Of a DNA stretch of 64,000 nucleotides, positions 1 to 7,986 are shown piece by piece. How positions within the stretch are numbered: position 1 is the first letter of the stretch; every line of letters begins with the position of its first letter. This stretch comes from Arcobacter suis CECT 7833. GTDB taxonomy: Bacteria; Campylobacterota; Campylobacteria; Campylobacterales; Arcobacteraceae. Both the position numbers and the translations under genes were made by a program. Below the pieces are notes generated by a model. That model was not told the DNA's origin and searched no databases. It saw only the letters and a program-made list of their open reading frames with translations. The stretch is taken from the NCBI RefSeq assembly GCF_003544815.1, contig NZ_CP032100.1:372001-436000 (forward strand), given 5' to 3'.

Positions 1-1162
1 CTGCTGCTTCTAAAGTTGAAACAGGAAGTAATTTATGAGGTTGAGATGGACCAGCTAAAGTTCTTGTAACTGTTGATAAATCAAATTCAATAGTTCTAGC
101 ATAAGTAGCATGTTCAAAAGCGTCAGCCCATAAACCATTTGCTTTAGCATAAGCTTCTACTAATTTAACTTGTTTTGCTTCTCTACCTGTTATTTTTAAA
201 TAATCAATAGTTTTGTCATCAATAGCAAACATCGCAGCACTTGCACCATATTCAGGAGTCATATTAGAAATAGTTGCTCTATCTCCTAAATCAAGATATT
301 TGATTCCAGTTCCAAAGAATTCTAAGTATGCAGAAATAACATTGTTATCTCTTAAGTAAGAAGTCATAGAAAGTGCAATATCAGTAGCAGTTATACCTTC
401 AGATCTAACACCTACAATATTAACACCAATAATTTCTGGAACCCTCATATAAGAAGGATTTCCTAACATTACGTTTTCAGCTTCTAATCCACCAACACCA
501 ACAGCAATAACACCAAGTGCATCAACGTGAGGAGTATGTGAATCTGTACCAACTAATGTATCAGGAGATGCAATACCATCGATATTGTGAACAACTGGAG
601 ACATTTTCTCAAGGTTAATTTGGTGCATAATTCCATTACCTGGAGGAATAACGTCAACATTATTAAATGCTTCTTTAGTCCAGTTAATAAAGTGGAATCT
701 ATCTGCATTTCTTCTATCTTCAATATCTCTATTTTTTTGGAATGCATCTGGATCAAATCCACCACACTCAACTGCTAATGAGTGGTCAACTATTAATTGA
801 GTAGGAACTACTGGATTAACTTTTTGTGGATCACCACCTTCTTTAGCAACTGCTTCTCTAAGACCTGCAAGATCAACAAAAGCTGTAAGTCCAAGAATAT
901 CGTGACAGATAACTCTTGAAGGGAACCAAGGAAAATCTTTGTCGGTTCTTTTTTCAATTAATTGAATTAATGAATCTTTTAAATCAGCACTAGGGCATTT
1001 TCTAATTAAGTTTTCTGCTAATACTCTTGAAGTGTAGTTTAATTTTGCAAAAGAACCAGGAGTAATATCCTCTACAGCACTTTTAACATCATAATATTTA
1101 ACACCATCAATACCAGCAAGGTCTTTAAGATATTTTTCGTTTGTCATATTTTTTATATCCAT
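1..1162 (-). CDS. acnD: 2-methylcitrate dehydratase AcnD (Fe-S, aconitase family), partial
   Basis: N-terminal 387 residues or so of an aconitase-superfamily enzyme; the C-terminal half, including most of the Fe-S site, lies beyond the left edge. Read on the minus strand it contains VICHDILG, PTQLIVDHSLAVE, FHFINWTKEAF and PPGNGIMHQINLEKMSPVV, all typical of AcnD, the methylcitrate-specific aconitase, rather than of AcnA or AcnB. AcnD dehydrates 2-methylcitrate in propionate breakdown, normally with PrpF. It is the third gene after prpB and prpC, which fits. The start at 1162 (MDIKNMTNEK) or 1147 (MTNEKYLK) is undecided; neither has a clear ribosome binding site. A hairpin at 1178-1201 separates it from prpC. 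The identity call is from motifs I recognise, not a search. Confidence 0.88.
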   Translation of the reverse strand, partial: MDIKNMTNEKYLKDLAGIDGVKYYDVKSAVEDITPGSFAKLNYTSRVLAENLIRKCPSADLKDSLIQLIEKRTDKDFPWFPSRVICHDILGLTAFVDLAGLREAVAKEGGDPQKVNPVVPTQLIVDHSLAVECGGFDPDAFQKNRDIEDRRNADRFHFINWTKEAFNNVDVIPPGNGIMHQINLEKMSPVVHNIDGIASPDTLVGTDSHTPHVDALGVIAVGVGGLEAENVMLGNPSYMRVPEIIGVNIVGVRSEGITATDIALSMTSYLRDNNVISAYLEFFGTGIKYLDLGDRATISNMTPEYGASAAMFAIDDKTIDYLKITGREAKQVKLVEAYAKANGLWADAFEHATYARTIEFDLSTVTRTLAGPSQPHKLLPVSTLEAA

Positions 1163-1177
1163 TTAGTTTATATTTAA

Positions 1178-1201
1178 AAGGATGAGCAAAAGCTCATCCT
1201 T
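1178..1201 (-). terminator. Hairpin between prpC and acnD (attenuator or weak terminator)
   Basis: Perfect 10-bp inverted repeat (aaggatgagc / gctcatcctt) with a 4-nt loop. On the minus strand it is followed by TTAAATA rather than a full T-run, so it may only reduce read-through or protect the prpBC transcript's 3' end. It lies in the 90-nt gap between the prpC stop and the acnD start. Confidence 0.5.
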
Positions 1202-1252
1202 ATATTGTTTGCCAAAGTGGCACTAGAATATTTTATAAAGTGGTCTAAGTTC

Positions 1253-2404
1253 TTATCTTTGTTCTAAAGGAACAAATTTTAAACCTTCAGGTCCTGTGTA
1301 AGTAGCTGATGGTCTAATGATTTTTCCATCTTCTCTTTGCTCAATCACGTGTGCACCCCATCCAGTAACTCTAGCGATAATGAATATTGGAGTAAACATA
1401 TCTGTTGGAATTCCCATTTGGTTATAAGAAACAGCAGAGAACCAGTCAAGATTTGGGAACATTTTCTTTTGATCCCACATAATTGTTTCAATTCTTTCTG
1501 CAACATCATACATTAACATGTCGTTGTTTTCTTCAGATAAATCTTTAGCAACTTTTTTAATTACTACGTTTCTTGGGTCACAGATACTATAAACTGGGTG
1601 TCCAAATCCGATAATAATCTCTTTTTTTGCCATTCTTTCTTTGATATCTGCTTCTGCTTGATCAGCTGAAGAATATCTTTCTTGAATTCTAAATGCAACT
1701 TCATTAGCTCCACCGTGTTTTGGACCTCTTAAAGCTCCAATTGAACCTGTGATACAAGAATACATATCTGAATTTGTTCCAGCAATTACTCTTGAAGTAA
1801 ATGTTGAAGCATTAAATTCATGTTCTGCATAAAGAATTAAAGATACATGCATAGCTTTAACCCAAGATTCTCTTGGTTTTTCACCATGTAATAAATGTAA
1901 GAAGTGTCCACCAACAGTATCATCATCAGTTACAACATCAATTCTTTTTCCGTTGTATGCAAAGTGGTACCAGTATAATAAAATAGAAGAAAATGATCCC
2001 ATTAATCTATCAATAATATCTTGAGCTTCATTTTTTGGATGTTCTTCTTTTTCTTGATTTAAAGCTCCAAGTACTGAACAACCAGTTCTCATAACATCCA
2101 TTGGATGACAAGTTTTTGGTAATTGCTCAAGTGCTACTTTAACACCATTTGGAATATCTCTAAAAGATTTAAGTTTAGCTTTATAAGCTGCTAACTCTGC
2201 TTTATTAGGTAATTTTTCGTGTACAATTAAATATGCAATTTCTTCAAATTCAGCTTTATCAGCAAATTCTAAAATATCATATCCTCTATAGTGTAAGTCA
2301 TTTCCACTTTTACCAACTGAACATAAAGCTGTATTTCCAGCAGAAGTTCCAGAAAGTGCAACAGATTTTTTTGGTTTAAACCCCGAAGTTGTTTCAGTAC
2401 TCAT
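1253..2404 (-). CDS. prpC: 2-methylcitrate synthase
   Basis: 383-residue citrate-synthase-family protein. Active-site surroundings are visible: HGGANEVAF and GFGHPVYS carry the catalytic histidines, and [14 protein letters not shown] the region before the catalytic Asp. Length matches PrpC (about 375-390), shorter than the gltA-type enzyme also present at 39979-41265. It condenses propionyl-CoA with oxaloacetate in the cytoplasm. Position between prpB and acnD supports PrpC over a second citrate synthase. The start at 2404 has a good Shine-Dalgarno (AAGGGGAA). The gap to prpB upstream is only 54 nt, so the genes are probably co-transcribed. Confidence 0.92.
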   Translation of the reverse strand: MSTETTSGFKPKKSVALSGTSAGNTALCSVGKSGNDLHYRGYDILEFADKAEFEEIAYLIVHEKLPNKAELAAYKAKLKSFRDIPNGVKVALEQLPKTCHPMDVMRTGCSVLGALNQEKEEHPKNEAQDIIDRLMGSFSSILLYWYHFAYNGKRIDVVTDDDTVGGHFLHLLHGEKPRESWVKAMHVSLILYAEHEFNASTFTSRVIAGTNSDMYSCITGSIGALRGPKHGGANEVAFRIQERYSSADQAEADIKERMAKKEIIIGFGHPVYSICDPRNVVIKKVAKDLSEENNDMLMYDVAERIETIMWDQKKMFPNLDWFSAVSYNQMGIPTDMFTPIFIIARVTGWGAHVIEQREDGKIIRPSATYTGPEGLKFVPLEQR

Positions 2405-2458
2405 ATTTTCCCCTTAGTTTAAGTATAATTTTGTTTTATATTGGTGAGATAAAGCTAA

Positions 2459-3343
2459 TTACTTAGCTTTACCTTTTGAAAATAATTCATCCATTTTTTG
2501 CTCATAAGCATGGTAATTTAACATATCGTATAATTCCATTCTTGTTTGCATTGTATCAAGAACACCTTCTTGAGTACCTTTGTCTTTTAATTCTTGATAA
2601 ACAGCAAGTGCAGCTTTATTCATTGCTCTAAATGCTGATAATGGGTAAAGAACCATATCAATTCCAACAGAAGCTAATTCTTCAGTTGTGAACATTGGAG
2701 TTGCTCCAAATTCAGTAATGTTCGCTAAAACAGGAACACTCATTTGATCTGTAAATTCTTTGTATTCTTTTAAAGTATGAACAGCTTCTGCAAAAATAGC
2801 GTCAGCTCCAGCTTCAACATAAGCTTTTGCTCTGTCGATTGCAGCTTGTTGACCTTCAGATGCATGAGCATCAGTTCTAGCAATAATATAGAAATCTGGG
2901 TCTAATTGCATTTTAGCATCAACAGCAGCTCTGATTCTATCACACATTTCTTCTGTAGATACTAACTCTTTATTTGGTCTGTGTCCACATCTTTTTGCTG
3001 CAACTTGATCTTCAATATGCATACCAGCTGCACCTGATCTGATAAATTCTTTAACAGTTCTAGCAACATTAAACGCATGTCCCCAACCAGTATCAGCATC
3101 AACGATTAATGGAGTATCACAAATAGAAGTAATTCTTCTAACATCAATACATACATCTTCAATCATTGTCATACCTAAGTCTGGTAAACCGTAAGAAGCA
3201 TTAGCAATACCTCCACCTGATAAGTAGATTGCTTTATGTCCTACTTTTGTTGCTTGTAATGCTTGGTAAGCATTAATAGTTCCTACGATTTGTAAAGGAG
3301 ACTCTTCTTTTAAAGCTTCTCTAAATTTTTTTCCTGCGCTCAT
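2459..3343 (-). CDS. prpB: 2-methylisocitrate lyase
   Basis: Isocitrate lyase/PEP mutase superfamily enzyme that splits 2-methylisocitrate into pyruvate and succinate. The signature KRCGH loop with the catalytic Cys is visible ([13 protein letters not shown]), as are DADTGWG and ARTDA metal/substrate segments. 294 residues from the chosen start, normal for PrpB. An ATG six bases earlier (3349) overlaps the ribosome binding site AAAGGA; the ATG at 3343 (MSAGKKFRE) has the site at proper spacing, so I prefer it. First gene of the prpB-prpC-acnD unit, divergent from the regulator-like gene at 3519. Confidence 0.93.
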   Translation of the reverse strand: MSAGKKFREALKEESPLQIVGTINAYQALQATKVGHKAIYLSGGGIANASYGLPDLGMTMIEDVCIDVRRITSICDTPLIVDADTGWGHAFNVARTVKEFIRSGAAGMHIEDQVAAKRCGHRPNKELVSTEEMCDRIRAAVDAKMQLDPDFYIIARTDAHASEGQQAAIDRAKAYVEAGADAIFAEAVHTLKEYKEFTDQMSVPVLANITEFGATPMFTTEELASVGIDMVLYPLSAFRAMNKAALAVYQELKDKGTQEGVLDTMQTRMELYDMLNYHAYEQKMDELFSKGKAK

Positions 3344-3450
3344 ACACATCCTTTAAATTTAACTTGAATGTCATTATACATGATTTATATATTTGAGCGA
3401 TGTATGATTTTTGAAAGATAAATCACAATTTATTTTATAAATAGAGCTAA

Positions 3451-3490
3451 TTGTACAATATTTGGTTTTTTGTTAAGAAATGGTACAATA
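3451..3490. promoter_or_regulatory. Repeated TKGTACAATA elements between prpB and the HTH gene
   Basis: Two copies of the decamer ttgtacaata / tggtacaata start 30 bases apart (3451 and 3481) in the divergent intergenic region. The first contains the 8-bp palindrome ttgtacaa. The second overlaps a plausible -10 (tacaat) for the gene at 3519. They could be operator sites for the adjacent HTH protein; this is inference. Confidence 0.35.
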
Positions 3491-3518
3491 ATATAAATAT
3501 TACATTTAAGGTGTTGTT

Positions 3519-4496
3519 ATGAATTATAAAAATTCAATAGAAAAATTCATAGAAATTTTCAAAAGATCGAACTTAAGTATTTCAAAATTTGCAGTTTTGA
3601 TAAATAAGGATAGAAGAACGGTTACATCGTGGATTGATAAGGTAACAGATATTGAACCAAACAAAGAAATTAAAGATAAAATTTGCCAAACATTTAGGTA
3701 TCCTGATTATATTTGGGAAGATGGTTGTAATGGAGAAGAGTTCTTAAAATCAATAACTCAAATACCTCAAAAAGAAGTAAGAATTATAGATGAAGATTAT
3801 CAAGGAAGATTAAAATATATATTAGAACAAGAACAAAATAGAAGATTTGTTATTCAAGCTCAATTTCCAGGACCCATGTATAGGGATTCTGCTGTACAAA
3901 AAGTGTACAAAACTACTAATAGTGCTGATATAGAAGAATTAAAACAAGCAAGAATAGATCAGATGTTAAGATATGACTATGACACAACAGAATGGTATTC
4001 AATAAAATCGGTCTTATCTTTTTGTTTTGCAATTATTGGAAACTTTTATACAAAAGAAGAGAAGATAAAAATATTAGAGTTAATTTATGAATTATTTAAC
4101 AATAACTATAATAAAAAACTTTTCTTATTTGACTCTTTCTCAAGAAAAGTATATGGGATGGAAACAACATATATTTCAATAAATGTAAAACAAAAAATTC
4201 TATTTTTTAAATCACCAATTGAATCAGTTTTTATAGAAATCAGAAATAAATCATTGGTTGAAAGAATGCATAAATATTATAGTTCACCAATTGAAGCACC
4301 TTCTCATGTAAACTTTTTAGAATCTGTAAAAATCATAAAAATTTTACAAGATGCTTTAAAATATAATAATGATATAAAACAAGCTTACGAGATGATAAAT
4401 AGAGAAACAAACTATGGAGAACTTTTTTATAATAATCTAAGTATAGATTTACAAAAAGAGGTAACTGCTCCAAAACCAGGACAAAGAAGAAATTAG
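3519..4496 (+). CDS. HTH-domain protein of unknown family, possible prp regulator
   Basis: 325 residues. Residues about 8-60 look like an XRE/phage-repressor type helix-turn-helix (SNLSISKFAVLINKDRRTVT then WIDKV), with the second helix KDRRTVTSWID as recognition helix. The rest (about 75-325) is charged and predicted largely helical, with no domain I recognise. It is not the sigma54-dependent PrpR, the usual proteobacterial regulator. Divergent orientation next to prpB suggests, but does not prove, control of the methylcitrate genes. It is followed after 8 nt by a 2-hydroxyacid dehydrogenase, whose ribosome site (AGGAG) overlaps its stop, so the two are co-transcribed. Confidence 0.75.
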   Translation: MNYKNSIEKFIEIFKRSNLSISKFAVLINKDRRTVTSWIDKVTDIEPNKEIKDKICQTFRYPDYIWEDGCNGEEFLKSITQIPQKEVRIIDEDYQGRLKYILEQEQNRRFVIQAQFPGPMYRDSAVQKVYKTTNSADIEELKQARIDQMLRYDYDTTEWYSIKSVLSFCFAIIGNFYTKEEKIKILELIYELFNNNYNKKLFLFDSFSRKVYGMETTYISINVKQKILFFKSPIESVFIEIRNKSLVERMHKYYSSPIEAPSHVNFLESVKIIKILQDALKYNNDIKQAYEMINRETNYGELFYNNLSIDLQKEVTAPKPGQRRN

Positions 4497-4504
4497 GAGA
4501 AAAT

Positions 4505-5431
4505 ATGAAAATAGTTATTTTAGATAGAGCAACTTTAGGATTTGATATTGATATGAGTATTTTTGAGACTTTAGGAGAAGTTGAATCTTTTGATGTAACA
4601 AATGAAACTCAAACTATAAATAGAGTAAAAAATGCAGATATAGTAATCACAAATAAAGTAGTGATTTCAAAAGAAGTTATGGATAATTCAAATCTGAAAC
4701 TTATTTGTATAAGTGCAACTGGAACAAATAATGTGGATTTAGAATATGCAAAACAAAAAAATATTCAAGTAAAAAATGTAGCTGGATATTCAAGTTCAAG
4801 TGTAGTTCAATTAGCATTTTCAATGATTTTTCAGATTGTTCAAAAACTTGATTATTATAAAAAATATGTGGATGAAGGAAATTGGCAAAAATCGCAAATT
4901 TTTACACATATAGATAAACCATTTTTTGAGCTTGATAGTAAAAAAGTTGGAATTATTGGACTTGGTGATATTGGAAGAAATTTTGCAAAAAAAGCAAAAG
5001 CTTTTGATTGTGAGGTGATGTATTATTCAACAAGTGGAAAAAATCCTAATAGTGAATATAAACAAGTTAGTTTAGATGAGTTATTAAAAACTTGCGATAT
5101 TATCTCTATACATTGTCCATTAAATGAAAATACAAAAGATTTGTTAAATTATGAAAATATGAAAAATATGAAAAATGGTGCAATTTTATTAAACCTTGGT
5201 CGAGGTGGAATTATAAATGAAGCAGATTTAGCAAAAATTATAGATGAAAAAGAAATTTATTGTGGAATTGATGTTGTTGCTGTTGAGCCAATTTTAGAAG
5301 ATAATCCACTTTTAAAAGTGAAAAATAAACAAAGACTTTTATTAACTCCACATATTGGTTGGGCAAGTATCGAAGCTAGAACTAGACTTGTGAAAATGGT
5401 GGCTGAAAATATAAAAGAGTTTTTAAAATAG
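4505..5431 (+). CDS. NAD-dependent D-2-hydroxyacid dehydrogenase
   Basis: 308 residues of the D-isomer-specific 2-hydroxyacid dehydrogenase family (formate dehydrogenase/SerA/HprA fold). The nucleotide-binding motif VGIIGLGDIGR is at about 148-158, the catalytic Arg lies in NLGRGGIINEADL, and the His in TPHIGWAS near the C terminus. It lacks the ACT domain of full SerA, so glycerate/hydroxypyruvate reductase-like or broad 2-oxoacid reduction is more likely. It follows the HTH gene in a probable two-gene unit. Substrate cannot be set from sequence. Its stop codon lies inside the hairpin at 5425-5452. Confidence 0.85.
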   Translation: MKIVILDRATLGFDIDMSIFETLGEVESFDVTNETQTINRVKNADIVITNKVVISKEVMDNSNLKLICISATGTNNVDLEYAKQKNIQVKNVAGYSSSSVVQLAFSMIFQIVQKLDYYKKYVDEGNWQKSQIFTHIDKPFFELDSKKVGIIGLGDIGRNFAKKAKAFDCEVMYYSTSGKNPNSEYKQVSLDELLKTCDIISIHCPLNENTKDLLNYENMKNMKNGAILLNLGRGGIINEADLAKIIDEKEIYCGIDVVAVEPILEDNPLLKVKNKQRLLLTPHIGWASIEARTRLVKMVAENIKEFLK

Positions 5432-5452
5432 CAAAATTATTTTTGCTATTTT
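5425..5452. terminator. Bidirectional intrinsic terminator
   Basis: Perfect 12-bp inverted repeat (aaaatagcaaaa / ttttgctatttt) with a 4-nt loop. It contains the stop codon of the plus-strand dehydrogenase and reaches the stop of the convergent minus-strand gene ending at 5451. A/T tracts inside the stem serve both directions. Confidence 0.7.
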
Positions 5453-6110
5453 AGTGTTTAAAAACTCTTCTTTTTTTTATCTTTTTTAATTTTATATATT
5501 TTTTCATTAAGTAAGTTATATCAATAATGTTATTTCTAAATTCTGTAAGTCTAGTTTTATGAAAATCTTGTTGAATAGAAGTGAATGCTGAAAAATATTC
5601 TTTTTTTATAATTTCATCTATCCCATAATAATAATTTAATTTCAATTTGTAAATATATAAAAAACTTAATACTTCTTTTTTATTATTTAAATCTATATTC
5701 CATATTAAGAACATATTATTTTTTAGTTCTATAAAATATAAATTCTTTTTATTTTTTCTTAAATTATCAAAGGGAATCATTAAATCTTCAATTTTAAATA
5801 TAACATAATTCGATTTATTTGAAGAGTGAATATTAATTTTTAAATGATCAATTTGAGAATCATCAATTAATAATCTTTCAATCCCTATAAATAAATCAAT
5901 TAATGGTTTTTTTATATATCTAGGATTTTTATTATTTTCAAGTAATATTTGATATTTATCTTCTATAAACCAATCAATTTTAAAATAAATTGGTCCAGTG
6001 AGAAGATATTTTGTATTTTTTAATAGTTTTTTGATTTTTTTATCAAGATAATTTATCTTATCACTATTAGTACTTTCAATTATTTTATCTATGTTAATTT
6101 TGAATTTCAT
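5451..6110 (-). CDS. Degenerate RusA-like protein, last gene of channel/nuclease operon
   Basis: 219 residues, very rich in Lys, Asn and Ile. Residues 39-47 (GPIYFKIDW) and 68-93 (starting KKPLIDLF, then LLIDDSQIDHLKI) resemble the core of the RusA Holliday-junction resolvase family. Aligning K68-P69 with the family's KP places N62 and R64 where the catalytic Asp-x-Asp should be, so both Asp are lost; the Lys (K68) and the acidic pair D83-D84 remain. It looks like a paralogue of the preceding gene, which has the opposite pattern. ATGA overlap with that gene implies translational coupling. It may be a catalytically dead partner. The family call is from pattern recognition and could be wrong. 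Confidence 0.5.
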   Translation of the reverse strand: MKFKINIDKIIESTNSDKINYLDKKIKKLLKNTKYLLTGPIYFKIDWFIEDKYQILLENNKNPRYIKKPLIDLFIGIERLLIDDSQIDHLKINIHSSNKSNYVIFKIEDLMIPFDNLRKNKKNLYFIELKNNMFLIWNIDLNNKKEVLSFLYIYKLKLNYYYGIDEIIKKEYFSAFTSIQQDFHKTRLTEFRNNIIDITYLMKKYIKLKKIKKRRVFKH

Positions 6111-6814
6111 TTAATTAAATTCTTTTCAATTAACTCTGTATATCTTATTGTTTGATTCTTAAAATCTTTTATTTTACTTAAATGAAATGTTTTATTAGAC
6201 ATAAAATTTTTTGTGTAGTAGTTATAAGGGTTCTTTTGTTTAAAAAGAATTAAATCTTTTATATCTTTTTGGTTCAGAACATTTGAAAAAGAAGTTACTA
6301 ATCCTTTTTCAAATTCTAAAAAAATATTTTCATTATCTTTTTTTAATACATTTTGAATATCAAAATAAATGTAAAATACTATAGGATGAACAATATTATA
6401 TTCGGTAGATTCATTTTTAGAAATCCAATAGATATTAATTTTTTTAATTTGACATTCATCAATAATTAATCCATCTTTTCCTTGTAAAGGTTCAATTATT
6501 GGGTTAATTAAATTGTCTAAATCAGCAATTTTGTCTGTATATGTTTTTTCATACTCGGATATATAAAAAACTATTTGAAGATTTACTTCTCCTATTATAA
6601 TCCAATCAAATTTTTTAAGTTCATTTTTGATTTTCTGTTTGAATAATTCTTTTTTTGATTTTTTTGATTGTACACTTATTAATTGGTCATATTCCAATTC
6701 AAAAGAAATTTCACAATTTTTATGAATAGGATTTTCTCCAAAAGGTGATGAATATTCTAATGAATGGTCAAGCTCATTATAATAGTAAGATAGATTTGAG
6801 CTAAATTGTTTCAT
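6107..6814 (-). CDS. RusA-like nuclease family protein (probable)
   Basis: 235 residues. The central part matches the layout of RusA-type endonucleases: GEVNLQIVFYI at 75-85, then DLDNLINPI starting at D98 and LIIDECQIKKI at 116-126. D98, D100 and D119 line up with the essential acidic residues of E. coli RusA (D70, D72, D91). The Lys that follows in RusA (K76) is replaced by N104. The N-terminal 50 and C-terminal 90 residues are extra to the 120-residue RusA core and unrecognised. It lies 24 nt after a 44-residue gene and overlaps the next gene by 4 nt. If active it would cut branched or structured DNA; role here unknown. Confidence 0.58.
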   Translation of the reverse strand: MKQFSSNLSYYYNELDHSLEYSSPFGENPIHKNCEISFELEYDQLISVQSKKSKKELFKQKIKNELKKFDWIIIGEVNLQIVFYISEYEKTYTDKIADLDNLINPIIEPLQGKDGLIIDECQIKKINIYWISKNESTEYNIVHPIVFYIYFDIQNVLKKDNENIFLEFEKGLVTSFSNVLNQKDIKDLILFKQKNPYNYYTKNFMSNKTFHLSKIKDFKNQTIRYTELIEKNLIK

Positions 6815-6838
6815 AATTTAGAAATATATATTTCAAAT

Positions 6839-6973
6839 TTATTTCCCAAAAAAGAATTTCTTAATTTTTCTAAAGAAAGAAAATCTACTTTTCTTCTTTA
6901 GTTTTTCACTTACATCAGCTCTTAAAGCTTCAAGTTTTTTAGGTGTATAAAGAGTTTCTTTTAATATTTCCAT
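6839..6973 (-). CDS. 44-residue basic peptide coupled to the OmpA-like gene
   Basis: Short reading frame starting MEILKETLYTPKKL and ending in an aromatic/basic stretch (FSFFRKIKKFFFGK), which could form an amphipathic membrane-binding helix. Its ATG overlaps the TAA of the upstream gene by one base (TAATG) and is preceded by GGAGAAAAAG, so translation is well supported. It has no homologue I recognise. It sits between the channel pair and the RusA-like genes and may link or anchor them; that role is inference. Confidence 0.68.
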   Translation of the reverse strand: MEILKETLYTPKKLEALRADVSEKLKKKSRFSFFRKIKKFFFGK

Positions 6974-7980
6974 TACTCTTTTTCTCCTAAATAATTTTGA
7001 AGTTCTTTTACTGCTTCTTCATTTTTGATAATAAATTTAATTTCAATTCTTCTTGAATTATCTTTATCTTCAACTCCATCTTTATAAATTAAATCAGAAG
7101 ATGATTTTCCACTTGAACTTACATATTTATTTAATAAATCTTTGTTTATATTGTTTGATTCATATAAAAACTGCATAACTTCCAAAGCTCTTTGTTGTGA
7201 AAGTTGTAAATTACTCAAATACGAACCGTCACTATTTGTATGCCCTTCAATAGTGATTCCATGGATATATTTTCTAATTTCTTTATCTTCAAGTAGAGTT
7301 GTAATATAGTTTTTTAGTATTCCATTTAACTCTTTTTTTGATTCTTCTTTTAGTTTATATGCACCTTGGTCAAATAAAATATTTGAAGAGAATTTTATAG
7401 CTCCACTTTTTTCATCTATATTTATAGATTTTCCTAATTTTTCTTTTAATTTTGTAATAACATTTAGTTTTATTCCAGTTAAAGTTTTGATTTTTGCTTT
7501 TGTGATATCAAACTCTTCAACGGTTTTTTGGTGAGCTTTTTCTTGTTCTAAAAGTTTATTTAATAAAACTGTAAGTTCACTATCTTTTAAAGTTATCTGG
7601 TTTTGTCTATTTTCAAGTTCAGTTGTTTGTTCTTTATCTTTTAATTCATAACCCAATAAAACATCTTTTAGTTTTTGAAGTTCTTCATTATTTAGATTAA
7701 TAGTTTCATTTGATTTTGATAATTGAGTTGATAATTCTGATTTTTCAGCTTCAAGATTTTTTATTAAAGTATTTAATTTATTTAAAACTTCATTTTTATT
7801 TATTAACTCTTCTTGACTTTGATTTAAAGCTTGTTTTTCTTTTTCTAAGTTATTTTGCGAATAAACATATTTTATTACAATAGCTCCAAGAACTAAAATA
7901 AATACAAAAAGTAAACCTGCCATCAAATCTGCATAAGAAATCCAGAAGTTTTCTTCGTTTTTTTGTTCGTTATTGTACAT
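6973..7980 (-). CDS. MotB/ZorB-like membrane protein with OmpA peptidoglycan-binding domain
   Basis: 335 residues. One N-terminal transmembrane helix (about 12-36) begins WISYADLMAGL, with Asp18 in the place of the proton-carrying Asp of MotB, ExbD and ZorB. Residues about 42-165 form a long coiled coil. The C-terminal OmpA/MotB domain (about 190-335) has EGHTNSDG at 245-252, LSQQRA at 260-265 and NSRRIEI at 308-314, the peptidoglycan-binding residues. It would be the wall-anchored stator half of an ion-driven channel with the MotA-like protein encoded 6 nt upstream. ZorB of Zorya has the same plan, but without so long a periplasmic coiled coil. It is coupled to the 44-residue gene by TAATG. 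Confidence 0.85.
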   Translation of the reverse strand: MYNNEQKNEENFWISYADLMAGLLFVFILVLGAIVIKYVYSQNNLEKEKQALNQSQEELINKNEVLNKLNTLIKNLEAEKSELSTQLSKSNETINLNNEELQKLKDVLLGYELKDKEQTTELENRQNQITLKDSELTVLLNKLLEQEKAHQKTVEEFDITKAKIKTLTGIKLNVITKLKEKLGKSINIDEKSGAIKFSSNILFDQGAYKLKEESKKELNGILKNYITTLLEDKEIRKYIHGITIEGHTNSDGSYLSNLQLSQQRALEVMQFLYESNNINKDLLNKYVSSSGKSSSDLIYKDGVEDKDNSRRIEIKFIIKNEEAVKELQNYLGEKE

Positions 7981-7986
7981 TTTTAT

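Noticed and set aside
553-771. Antisense reading frames over acnD (and similar frames over recQ, nuoG, frdB, nuoI and others)
   Set aside because: They lie opposite clearly recognised genes, have no ribosome sites and encode low-complexity products; they are shadows.
1253-2404. Second ordinary citrate synthase
   Set aside because: Short length and position between prpB and acnD favour methylcitrate synthase.
3344-3349. Upstream ATG for prpB
   Set aside because: It overlaps the ribosome binding site; the ATG six bases later is correctly spaced.
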